This document shows, one piece after another, positions 1 to 13,400 of a stretch of 64,000 nt of DNA. This DNA is from Pteria penguin (lineage: Eukaryota > Mollusca > Bivalvia > Pterioida > Pteriidae): the NCBI GenBank assembly GCA_035048485.1, contig CM068588.1, positions 25,695,118 to 25,759,117 of the forward strand, in the 5' to 3' direction. Positions within the stretch are counted from its first letter, which is position 1. Each line of letters begins with the position of its first letter. Both the position numbers and the translations under genes were made by a program. The notes beneath the pieces were generated by a model. That model saw nothing but the letters and a program-made list of their open reading frames with translations. It was not told the DNA's origin and did no database searches.

Positions 1-3000
1 ATGTACCTCTACAGTCTTACATTAATCAATCAATCTCTAGCTACTGATTCATACTCACATTAAGGTACCTCTACAGTCTTACATTAATCAATCAATCTCT
101 AGCTACTGATTCATACTCACCTTACGGTACATGTACCTCTACAGTCTTACATTAATCAATAAATCTCTAGCTACTGATTCATACTCACCTTAAGGTACCT
201 CTACAGTCTTACATTAGTCAATCAATCTCTAGCTACTGATTCACACTCACCTTAAGGTACCTCTACAGTCTTACATTAGTCAATCAATCTCTAGCTACTG
301 ATTCATACTCACCTTAAGGTACCTCTACAGTCTAACATTAATCAATCAATCTCTAGCTACTGATTCATACTCACCTTAAGGTACCTCTACAGTCTTACAT
401 TAGTCAATCAATCTCTAGCTACTGATTCACACTCACCTTACGGTACCTCTACAGTCTTACATTAATCAATCAATCTCTAGCTACTGATTCACACTCACCT
501 TAAGGTACCTCTACAGTCTTACATTAATCAATCAATCTCTAGCTACTGATTCACACTCACCTTACGGTACATCTACCTCTACAGTCTAACATTAATCAAT
601 CAATCTCTAGCTACTGATTCACACTCACCTTAAGGTACATGTACCTCTACAGTCTAACATTAATCAATCAATCTCTAGCTACTGATTCATACTCACCTTA
701 CGGTACCTCTACAGTCTTACATTAATCAATCAATCTCTAGCTACTGATTCATACTCACATTAAGGTACCTCTACAGTCTTACATTAATCAATCAATCTCT
801 AGCTACTGATTCATACTCACCTTACGGTACATGTACCTCTACAGTCTTACATTAATCAATAAATCTCTAGCTACTGATTCATACTCACCTTAAGGTACCT
901 CTACAGTCTTACATTAGTCAATCAATCTCTAGCTACTGATTCACACTCACCTTAAGGTACCTCTACAGTCTTACATTAGTCAATCAATCTCTAGCTACTG
1001 ATTCATACTCACCTTAAGGTACCTCTACAGTCTAACATTAATCAATCAATCTCTAGCTACTGATTCATACTCACCTTAAGGTACCTCTACAGTCTTACAT
1101 TAGTCAATCAATCTCTAGCTACTGATTCACACTCACCTTACGGTACCTCTACAGTCTTACATTAATCAATCAATCTCTAGCTACTGATTCACACTCACCT
1201 TAAGGTACCTCTACAGTCTTACATTAATCAATCAATCTCTAGCTACTGATTCACACTCACCTTACGGTACATCTACCTCTACAGTCTAACATTAATCAAT
1301 CAATCTCTAGCTACTGATTCACACTCACCTTAAGGTACATGTACCTCTACAGTCTAACATTAATCAATCAATCTCTAGCTACTGATTCATACTCACCTTA
1401 CGGTACCTCTACAGTCTTACATTAATCAATCAATCTCTAGCTACTGATTCATACTCACCTTAAGGTACCTCTACAGTCTTACATTAATCAATCAATCTCT
1501 AGCTACTGATTCATACTCACCTTAAGGTACCTCTACAGTCTTACATTAGTCAATCAATCTCTAGCTACTGATTCACACTCACCTTAAGGTACCTCTACAG
1601 TCTAACATTAGTCAATCAATCTCTAGCTACTGATTCATACTCACCTTAAGGTATCTCTACAGTCTTACATTAGTCAATCAATCTCTAGCTACTGATTCAC
1701 ACTCACCTTACGGTACCTCTACAGTCTTACATTAGTCAATCAATCTCTAGCTACTGATTCATACTCACCTTACGGTACCTCTACAGTCTTACATTAGTCA
1801 ATCAATCTCTAGCTACTGATTCACACTCACCTTACGGTACCTCTACAGTCTTACATTAGTCAATCAATCTCTAGCTACTGATTCATACTCACCTTACGGT
1901 ACCTCTACAGTCTTACATTAGTCAATCAATCTCTAGCTACTGATTCACACTCACCTTACGGTACCTCTACAGTCTTACATTAGTCAATCAATCTCTAGCT
2001 ACTGATTCATACTCACCTTAAGGTACCTCTACAGTCTTACATTAGTCAATCAATCTCTAGCTACTGATTCACACTCACCTTACGGTACCTCTACAGTCTT
2101 ACATTAGTCAATCAATCTCTAGCTACTGATTCACACTCATCTTAAGGTACCTCTACAGTCTTACATTAGTCAATCAATCTCTAGCTACTCATTCACACTC
2201 ACCTTACGGTACCTCTACAGTCTTACATTAGTCAATCAATCTCTAGCTACTGATTCACACTCACCTTAAGGTACCTCTACAGTCTTACATTAGTCAATCA
2301 ATCTCTAGCTACTGATTCATACTCACCTTAAGGTACCTCTACAGTCTTACATTAGTCAATCAATCTCTAGCTACTGATTCATACTCTCCTTAAGGTACCT
2401 CTACAGTCTTACATTAGTCAATCAATCTCTAGCTACTGATTCACACTCACCTTAAGGTACCTCTACAGTCTTACATTAGTCAATCAATCTCTAGCTACTG
2501 ATTCACACTCACCTTAAGGTACCTCTACAGTCTTACATTAGTCAATAAATCTCTAGCTACTGATTCATACTCACCTTAAGGTACCTCTACAGTCTTACAT
2601 TAGTCAATCAATCTCTAGCTACTGATTCATACTCACCTTAAGGTACCTCTACAGTCTTACATTAGTCAATCAATCTCTAGCTACTGATTCACACTCACCT
2701 TAAGGTACCTCTACAGTCTTACATTAATCAATCAATCTCTAGCTACTGATTCACACTCACCTTAAGGTACCTCTACAGTCTTACATTAATCAATCAATCT
2801 CTAGCTACTGATTCACACTCACCTTACGGTACCTCTACAGTCTTACATTAATCAATCAATCTCTAGCTACTGATTCATACTCACCTTACGGTACATCTAC
2901 CTCTACAGTCTAACATTAGTCAATAAATCTCTAGCTACTGATTCACACTCACCTTAATGTACCTCTACAGTCTTACATTAATCAATCAATCTCTAGCTAC

Positions 3001-4216
3001 TGATTCATACTCACATTAAGGTACCTCTACAGTCTTACATTAATCAATCAATCTCTAGCTACTGATTCATACTCACCTTACGGTACATGTACCTCTACAG
3101 TCTTACATTAATCAATAAATCTCTAGCTACTGATTCATACTCACCTTAAGGTACCTCTACAGTCTTACATTAGTCAATCAATCTCTAGCTACTGATTCAC
3201 ACTCACCTTAAGGTACCTCTACAGTCTTACATTAGTCAATCAATCTCTAGCTACTGATTCATACTCACCTTAAGGTACCTCTACAGTCTAACATTAATCA
3301 ATCAATCTCTAGCTACTGATTCATACTCACCTTAAGGTACCTCTACAGTCTTACATTAGTCAATCAATCTCTAGCTACTGATTCACACTCACCTTACGGT
3401 ACCTCTACAGTCTTACATTAATCAATCAATCTCTAGCTACTGATTCACACTCACCTTAAGGTACCTCTACAGTCTTACATTAATCAATCAATCTCTAGCT
3501 ACTGATTCACACTCACCTTACGGTACATCTACCTCTACAGTCTAACATTAATCAATCAATCTCTAGCTACTGATTCACACTCACCTTAAGGTACATGTAC
3601 CTCTACAGTCTAACATTAATCAATCAATCTCTAGCTACTGATTCATACTCACCTTACGGTACCTCTACAGTCTTACATTAATCAATCAATCTCTAGCTAC
3701 TGATTCATACTCACCTTAAGGTACCTCTACAGTCTTACATTAATCAATCAATCTCTAGCTACTGATTCATACTCACCTTATGGTACCTCTACAGTCTTAC
3801 ATTAGTCAATCAATCTCTAGCTACTGATTCACACTCACCTTAAGGTACCTCTACAGTCTAACATTAGTCAATCAATCTCTAGCTACTGATTCATACTCAC
3901 CTTATGGTACCTCTACAGTCTTACATTAGTCAATCAATCTCTAGCTACTGATTCACACTCACCTTAAGGTACCTCTACAGTCTAACATTAGTCAATCAAT
4001 CTCTAGCTACTGATTCACACTCACCTTAAGGTACATGTACCTCTACAGTCTTACATTAGTCAATCAATCTCTAGCTACTGATTCATACTCACCTTACGGT
4101 ACCTCTACAGTCTTACATTAATCAATCAATCTCTAGCTACTGATTCACACTCACCTTAAGGTACCTCTACAGTCTTACATTAATCAATCAATTTCTAACA
4201 ACTGATTCACACTCAC
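1..4216. repeat. 62-bp satellite, about 67 units, each carrying a copy of the exon 15 splice donor
   Basis: The array has a 62-bp period, with about eleven units lengthened by a 6-bp GTACAT-type insertion to 68 bp. It begins at the window edge, so its full length is unknown. On the gene strand each unit reads ...GAGGTACCTTAAG|GTGAGT..., where the 13 bases before the bar match the end of MCM3AP exon 15 (GAGATACTTTAAG). The unit therefore spans the exon-intron junction. Nearly all units keep GTGAGT. Two lose the GT (near 2142 and 2386). Blocks of 700 bp are repeated at 61-760, 761-1460 and about 3017-3716. Confidence 0.95.
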
Positions 4217-4488
4217 CTTAAAGTATCTCCTTCATTAAGATTCATAAGAACAACATAACACCTCATCTCTGCCTCATTTGGGCAGAACACATTCTGCTTT
4301 ACTTCAAGGTCATGGTAGAATTCCTTCAAGGTTTGAAGACATTTTGTCATGTTTTCATTGTTGATTTTATCATCAAAAGAGTGCATGTCCTCTTCACATA
4401 ATCTCTCTGCACAGAAAATATGAAAACGTACACACTTCTCCAGTAATGCTGCACTCTCTATGTTACATAACTGTTGCTGAGTGATTTC
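4217..4488 (-). CDS. MCM3AP: MCM3AP coding exon 15 (SAC3), last exon in the window
   Basis: 272 bases, phase 0 to 2, acceptor GAATTTCAG|GAAATC and donor TTTAAG|GTGAGT. It codes for [42 protein letters not shown] and MNLNEGDTL. Its last 13 bases and the donor are homologous to every unit of the adjoining 62-bp satellite. The next exon is outside the window. Confidence 0.93.
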
Positions 4489-7400
4489 CTGAAATTCACA
4501 CAAGACAAAGTTGTTAATGTATTCCTAAATGTATATCATTTCATTAGTATTTGATAAAAACAACAAAAAAAAAAAGAAACAAGAGTTTGTGAGGAATAAG
4601 CATTCTAAGAGCATTACAAAAGGAATACATGTCCACTACTGGTCTCAACAAATTGAATAAGGGATATGCATAAGAATTTCATTCCTAAGTTAAAATGTTT
4701 TGACTTTGATCTCAAAATCAATAGGCGTTTTCATCTCTTCAAAAAGAAATGTGCATCCAAATTTAGTTTGAATCCAAAATGTGGTATAATGAAAGCATAG
4801 AGGAAACCATACTTAAACTTAACTTCAGATGCTGTGACCCTGACCTTCCGCATTAAAATAAATGGGCTTTTTTGGCATTTCATGATAAAGAAAGTATTCC
4901 AATCTGGTTTGAAGGTTTAAAACAAATGTATGATACACAAATTATCACCTAGAATAGTTTCACCATATTTTCACTCTACATTCAGTTGTGACCTTGACCT
5001 TTGGAGATAAAAACTGATAGGCATCCTCCTCTTTACATCACTAAATATATATCCATACGTGTTTTGAAACTAATGTATGGTACTTGAGTAACCATCTCTA
5101 AAACATTCTTTCACCATATTCTCAATTACAATATCATATTCCTTTATATACATGTATATATTCATATACTTTTCTTCATTTGCTCCTGGTTTAGTCAAAA
5201 TTCACTGAACTACGGTTTTACCTTTCTGATCCCTCTTGTCCTATTCCAGAAAAAGTCAAACCAGTCACCCCACTTTCCATCCTCACCCAGTTCAGCAATT
5301 TCTGTCAATATGTAGTTCATGGTAGTAGTCAAGGCCGACAAAGAACGTAATTCATGGGGTAAGGGTTCCTCCTGTTCAAGAAAAACAAAAGAAATTAAAC
5401 CAAATGTTACAATCATCCAATGACATGTATATTAAACTGTTTGTGTATTATACTCTACCTCTAGTTCTATATATATATATTACATTATGTAATATTCCTG
5501 TTACAGTATCTTTGTTTCCATGTATCCAGTGCCCTAGTTTCGGACAGCAATAATAAACTACACTCTCTCTTTGATTCTTTATTCTGTAGATATGTTTGTA
5601 AAAATGCAAAAGACCCTTTTTTAACTCCCTGTTTTATCACTGACTTGCAAGCTTTGATGAATAAAGAAAAGTGTAATGTAATGTTAAGAAAAAATTTCAC
5701 GTATAATGGAATTCCTACCCACCTGGTCGGCAGACGATCGACTGTATTCTTTCACGGCTCTTGAATGATCAACCAAAGGGTTCTATAATTAATTATATAG
5801 GAATAAAGGCAAATAGCTTAAGAACAAATTCAGATAACTTGAAAACAAATTGCTATGCCCCACTGTCTTTACTATACATTTATATAGCTCAACTTCCACA
5901 ATACATCACGTGTTCATTACAATTTTTACACAATTGTCTTACAACTGTTAGATACATAGATCATGGATAAAAGGCAAAATATGCTAATTACTATCATCTT
6001 ACTTCCTTGCAATGGAGAGTACTTCCTATATGATCCAAGCATCTGGCAAAAGATTATTCTATCTCATCACAATAAAAAATCACTTCTGACTTGGTCAAAC
6101 AAGTTACTCAGTTGTCAAAAGAAAGATAAATGCAGTTCTATTCATACCGATTCAGTGCCTTGAAGTATTTCAAATGGATGTAGCCTGCGTTTTTCTTCAC
6201 GGTCATAACGTTCTTTTTCTGGACACATTTCTAAACAGGTTCCAACAAATGCTTTAGCTGCAAGGTCTGCTTCACGTTTATTTCCTTTAAAAATAGAATG
6301 AAAATAGAATAAAACATCACTAACCATAAATGTTTAACTGTTACTACACAGAATGATACAAATTGATGTACAGAATCCTCATTATTATGGTGCATTTTCT
6401 TATACATAAACACTGAAGAACAGGATGTGTTTGTGAAACACAGATGCCTCGGTCCCCAACAAATTTGTCTGTATTATAAGAACATGACATTATAACTTTT
6501 TGTATGAAATTCCACAATGTTGCAGATATTGACCCCACCCAACCCTCAGGTCCTGGGTCAGGGGATACTACTGAAATGTGAGGAAGTCTAACATACACAT
6601 TTTTTTTAACTTTAACATCAAAAGGGACCTTTATTATTTTATAGGCAACATATCAACCAAATTTTACTGAATACTGTAAAATGCTGAGTCAGCACAAGGT
6701 ATGAACTAACAATCTGAACTACAAAGTAAGGAACAGATGGACATGCAATAAAATTATATCCCCCACAGCAGAAAAGTGCAACACTGTTAATATTCAAGGG
6801 TTAAGAGTAAAGAGTTACTTAAGAGTAAATATTATTCAAGTGTAGCATCCAAAGCATGCATTGCATTTTGTGTCTTAAGATGAACTTATCCCATCAGTTT
6901 ACTTGGTATACCACTTCTGGTTAGCTAAGAACAGATTTAAAAGCTGAAATTAACCAAACAAAGTAAGAAATATTGGTACACAATGAAAGGATTTGGCACA
7001 AGGAAATACACATATGAAGTATGAAAGCCCTATCTCTTACTATTCACAGGTTATGATTAAAGTTAAAAATTTTAAAAGTAGGTCATACTTCAAGTCAAGG
7101 TCACAAGGTCAAAAAGTTTGATAACCAATGAAAGGTCACATCACAAGGAATACACATATAAAGTATGGATGTCCCATCTCTCGGTGTTCACAAGTTATGA
7201 TCAAGGTTAAAGTTTTTGTCTATGGATGATGATGCCGACAACAATGGCGATGACACCAAGGGTATGACAATAGCTCTCCGGACTTTCATCCCGGTGAGCT
7301 AAAAATGGAATTTTGAAAATGGGAGTATGGGTAGATATTTGTCATCATTTCCTTATCTGCACAGTAACATATTTTTATTTTCATTACTTTACATTTCAAA

Positions 7401-10400
7401 TATATTTGACTTTATATTACAAGACTTTTTAAAAAGTATCTGTCAGTGTAAAAATTTTTATCATAATGAAATAACATACATTAGGGTGAAAACTATCATC
7501 TTGTTGTGTGATTTTGTTTCTGTCTATGAATTGAATATATGAAGAGAGATTGTGGTTGAAACTTTTTTTTCCGATGCAACAAAATAAACTCCTTCAGTTA
7601 AGTTTTATGCAAAATAGATAAATCTCTAAGTTAGAGATGAGACATATATGTCCTTCAGAGTAATAATTCTTTAATCAATTGAGGCAGTCAGAAGATGTCA
7701 TAGAGACATACTATGGGATATTCTATAATTCTAGAAACAATAAACATAATGCAACACCATTCGATTTGAATAAAACCTGAATCATAAATCATTTAATCAC
7801 ATACAATCAATACAAAATACACAATTCAATACATCAATCATACTGAATATCTTGCCATGAAGATCATAAGTTCTATCAAAAAAATGAAAACATATACATA
7901 CCTTGTCTCATTATCTTATCTCTCAGGTTTAGCAAGTTTAGCTTTTCTGAACTGTTGTGGGCAATGGATGTCTTTAAAATTGATATGGAACCTACAACCA
8001 TAAAATTCATTAAACATTCAATTCCTTAAAAATCTCTGACTCAATTACATTTATATAACGGTGAAGTCTGATCCTTTGTGATCAATAGAAAACTAAATTT
8101 CAAAAACTTACAATTTTAAAGTTTTGTTTGATAACCCAAATTGTTCGTTTTTGATAATAGAATAATTAGATTATTCTTTAACACTGATGGTTCAGCCTGA
8201 TTGAAAATACAAAGAATCATAGAACGGGGGATGCTTCAAGAAATACATCTAATTCAATTATTATCATTTCATCTATAAATAGCCATAATGAAACTTCCGT
8301 TTGTAAGAGCTCTCGACAGAACAATTAGATTACTTATTAACACTCTGATGCTTCAGAATGATTAAAAATACAAAGAATCCAGCATGGGATACTTCAAGAA
8401 ATACACCACTTCTGTGGTTGTTCACAATCTTGTAAAATACCTCGTACCTTTATCTACTTTCTGTTGGCTGTTCACAATCTTGTACAAAAAAAAAAATACC
8501 TCCTACCTTTATCTACTTTCTGTTGGTTGTTCACAATTTTGTAGTTTTTCTCATACCTATATCTACTTTCTGCTGCTTGTTCACAATCTTGTACAGTTTT
8601 TCTCATACCTTTATCTACTTTCTGTTGGTTGTTCACAATCTTGTACAGTTTTTCTCATACCTTTATCTACTTTCTGTTGCTTGTTCACAATCTTGTACAG
8701 TTTTTCTCATACTTTTATCTACTTTCTGTTGCTTGTTCACAATCTTGTACAGTTTTTCTCATACCTTTATCTACTTTCTGTTGCTTGTTCACAATCTTGT
8801 AGTTTTTCTCATACCTTTATCTACTTTCTGTTGCTTGTTCACAATCTTGTTCAGTTTTTCTCATACCTTTATCTACTTTCTGTTGGTTGTTCACAATCTT
8901 GGAATCTGATGACGATGGAGTGGGCACAGGACTAGAATGGCGAACTCCTGACCCACTGGGTCTGTTGGAATTTCTTGGACGGTCTACTTTCTTTATCTTC
9001 TCTTTGCTTACATCCTCTGTCCCTGACATACTCCTAAGTTCCTCTGATACTTCGTCTTCAGCCCACTTTAATCCTTTCTTTACTGGCTTTTTACTATTAT
9101 CTAGAGGGCATTTAAATTGTAATAATAAGACAATGATACATGAATGGGTTTCATGTTGTACTTGTAATAAAAATGATTATGGATATGGCTCTAACTATAC
9201 CACTAAATTTCATAAATAAATGAAACTCTATTTATTACTACGAGAAAATCTGGAGTAAATTGCATTAAATTTCATGTCATATTTGAAAGTGTTAACAAAT
9301 TAAAAGTAAGATGGACAGGTATTCGCCCTGATAGCTCAACGGTGAAAGCGTCTCACTTGACAGCGGAAGGTTTTGAGTTTGATTCCCAGGTATGGCCACA
9401 ATTTTTGACCCTGCCAGTTACAGATTTGGTTCTGAGGCCAGCCCTCATGAGTTGCATATTTGTTTGTGCACTGTGAGGGTTACAATCTTTAGATTGTTCT
9501 GTTTTTCGGTTTCCGGGGTTGGAAACCTCTGGAAAGGAAGAAAAGTGACATACGGGTATCAGCCATAGCTCAATGGTGAAAGTGTCTGCCTTGATAACGG
9601 AAGGTTGTAGGTTTGATTCCTAAGTCCGACCCCAATTTTTCACCCTGTCTGTTACACAAGATAACAAACATGAATTAGGAATAGACCCTAATGGAAATTT
9701 TTTCAAAAACAGAAAACTTACTTATATCTTAAATGTGATTACCCATTATGAACAAGTTTACACAAAATCAATCTTATAAACTAGAGCTGTCCTAATGTGA
9801 CAAATACCCCTCAGTGACTTAAGTTAAAACATGCAATAATTCATCCCAACAGACATCCCTGGTACAAGTGTAATGGATGTCCAACTTACACATTTTGAGA
9901 AACTCTGTTAAACTTCTTAAATGGACAGACTGATGGATAGGGTGATTCCTATATACCGTATTCACTCGTGTATAATACATGATTTTCCAGGTGCGTATTA
10001 TACACAAGATCTAAAACAAGAACCTTTTTTTCCAGACGTAAGAATTCATATTTCCGTAGCGATATTGCCGTAAATGTCCGCTGACAACGATCAGAACATG
10101 ACCATTAGAGTTTGGGAACCCCCACTTGACTACTGAAATGGATTTTAGACACTTGATAAAGAGATTATCATTTCAGTTTTACCTCCTTGTGTTGAACACT
10201 TTACAATATGCGCTGAAATGAAGATGTTTTTACAAATGAGAATAGCATATTTTAAAATAACAAGTGCCGATGCAATCCAATTATCTTATCATCGTCAATC
10301 AAGGTGAAATGGCTTCGCAGTTAAACAATCAGCCATCGCCGTACACCCTGCTGGGATAATTGGTTATTCACATTTCTTCTACCTTTACTGCTGTGTTAAT

Positions 10401-13400
10401 CAATTTATTTTGTACAAAGATTGACACTTCGGGACAACGAGTGTAAAATATATAGAAAATGACGGCTGTACTTCATTATCAGTATTTTATCAAGAGTACT
10501 AACAGGGACGTATATAACACATATATACACGTCCCTGATACTAATTACAATTTTATTAACCATAATGATTCTTTAGTTTTCTTTCTATCAACACAGTTTT
10601 TGGATCACAAATTAATTTTATTACGGAAGTTGGGTTTATTCCATTCATTGAATATCCTAAGGTTCAGACGCGTAACTAATTGTGTTTTCCGTAAAGTGAA
10701 ATCTGTAATATAGAGATTTTTTCTAGGTAAACTTAAGGTTCTTGACTACTTGCTTACGTGGCAATTTCACCTGCGTATTATACACGAGATGTAGACTTTT
10801 TCTCTAATTATTTTCCAAAAGTTGGGGGTGCGTATTATACACGGATGCGTACTATACACGAGTGAATATGGTACCCCTTCCCCACTTCGTTTGCAGGGGG
10901 TATAACAATGTCAATTTATTGTTACTAAAGACAAACCTACTGTGAAAACCATTGCTTAGTTATTTTTTATGAAGTATTATCAAGTTTCTATACTTTGAAA
11001 ATAACTCAACTATCTATTCCAATAAATTCAGAGAACAAAATGCAGGACAGTAAATCCTTTCATCAAAACCCTTGTTAATTTATTAGTATGTTAGTATTTC
11101 TTAACTGACCTTCAGCAGCTCGTTTCTGTGAAGGTGTAATCACTTCTTCATTTGATGATTTTCTCATCATTACCCTGGATCCTCCCGGAGAATAACTACT
11201 CCAAAATATTTCCATGGGTCTGAATCCTTTTTCTATAAGACGTCCCCGTTTTTTTGCTTCATATGCTCCATTCTACAACGCAATTTCATCAAAATATAAA
11301 TGCACAACACAACAAAAACATGAATACAAAATCTGACATTTAGTACATAACTTGCCTATGAAATAACAATGTATTAGCATGGAAACCTCTCAAAATCACC
11401 AAATAAGAGAAACAAGAGCAATGCCTACGTAGCAAAAATCCATGCGTGGTGTATAAAGATATGGCCTAGACAAGAATCTAATGGACATAACCACTGAGGG
11501 TTCATTCTCCAGTCATAAGAAATAAGTTTGCAAAGTTTACAAGTTCTAACATAAAAAGTTTGGACTGTACCTTGCTTACAAGTTGCATTCTCAAAAATTT
11601 GCTATTTCTGCCCAAAATGACCTTGACCTTTGACCTTGATACTGAAAATTAACAGGGCTTGTCCTCATGCCATGAGGAATAAGTGTAAAATGTACAAAGT
11701 TTGAAAGTCCTAGCTTAAACAGTATGGTCTGTATCGTGTTAACAAGGCGCAGACAGACCCACAGATCCATGGACCCAAAATGCTGTATCATAATATGTCC
11801 GTCTACAACAGACATATAAAAATAGCACCTTCTTAGGGTATAAAATGATGTACCAATGGCAAGGTCTTGTCACAATAAATGTACATGTGAAATATGAAAG
11901 CTCTATGTTTAATAGTTTTGAAGGTATGGCCAAGGTTAAAGTTTCTGTCTATGCCATCGACACTGACAGTGACACCATCACTCTGGCTATGACATTAGGT
12001 CTCTGGACATTCATTCCAGTGAGCTAATAACAATTTTATTCATAATAAAGATTGCCAACATTTGTTAATCAGTCTTTACTTTTTTAACTTTAAAGACTGT
12101 GGTAAAGCAACTTACATGTAATTTGAAATGCACAATGGCAGATTTCTTCTGAGGTTGAGGAAAAACTCGAGATATTTCTCCAAACTGTCCAAAGTGTTTC
12201 TTGAGAAGGAAAGCATTATTATATTTTGCTGGAACATTTTTACAAACTATAGCAACACGTTCCTGATCTTCGAAGGAGGTCATACGGGTCAAAGATGCAC
12301 GTTTAGCTTGAGGTTCTTCCACTGAAAATAAAACAACAGAAATGCTTATATCAAAAATACACCTTCATATGACCTACTAATCAGAAGACATATTTACTAG
12401 CCTAAAACATGGCTCGTATGGAAACATAGAACTCAAAATCCAGGCCTTATCCAGGACTGTAGGTCCATTTTCCAGGCCTATCTTTGTAAGAAAACTAACA
12501 GAAAAAATCAAAAATAAAGTTAATTTAGAATGTCAACTTTTAATTTAAAATTGTTTCATATATGCTTCGTTGCTAGTATAACAGGAAGTGAGAAAACAGT
12601 GAACATACTATTCATCAATCTAATGTATAAACTGTTTATGTAAACGTTGGAAACGGACCCAGATCCAGACATGACAAATCCGGATGACATGTAATGCAAG
12701 GTTAAGTGAAACATGTCAATGGGTTAAAAAAAAAAAATACATCTACAAAACGACCGATTTTTGTATTTTTTTATTTCTCCTAATCCAACATCAAATAAAC
12801 TGGTATGTGTTAGGATATTAAAAATCCAGAATTTTTCCAGGTAGGGAAGTAAAAATCCAGGATTTCCCAGGAACAATCTCATTTTTCAGGTATTTTCCAA
12901 TACCCCTTCAATTTTCCAGGTATTTTCCTGACTGTGCAAACCATGTAAAAGAGAAGAGTTAAGTTTGAAATAGGCACCATGTTTTCAAAACTTTTACCCT
13001 CCAATGCAAACAGAATTCTGGAAATATGAGAACAGCATTGCTCCATTAAATCCAACATGTTTGTTCCTGGAATTCCAGATTAGTGGTCAAAACTATTACT
13101 GGGGAAATTCCTTCCTGTACTTTTTGTCCAGATAAAAATGGATTTTTCAAATTAATGCCATATATACATATCATATAAACACAACTCTTAGTCTTGTTTC
13201 AGACAAACTATCATTCTTAAGCTAACTTCTAGACTGCATTTGGTTCTATTTTAGACTTCAAGATTCACAACATCTCCTTGTGATTTGCTCTAGACTGTAT
13301 ACATTTCCCAATCCTATGTTCTGAACTAACTACAGCTCCTAACAATATGCTTTTATCACACTTTATACAACTTCATTTTCTGCCTCTCTATGCATTCTTC

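Noticed and set aside
1..4216. CRISPR-like regular repeats
   Set aside because: There are no unique spacers: the whole 62-bp unit repeats, the genome is animal, and the unit contains the splice donor of the neighbouring exon.
8384..8935. 183-codon plus-strand open frame with YLLSVGCSQ repeats
   Set aside because: It is the antisense of the 52-bp splice-donor array and exon 10 of MCM3AP.
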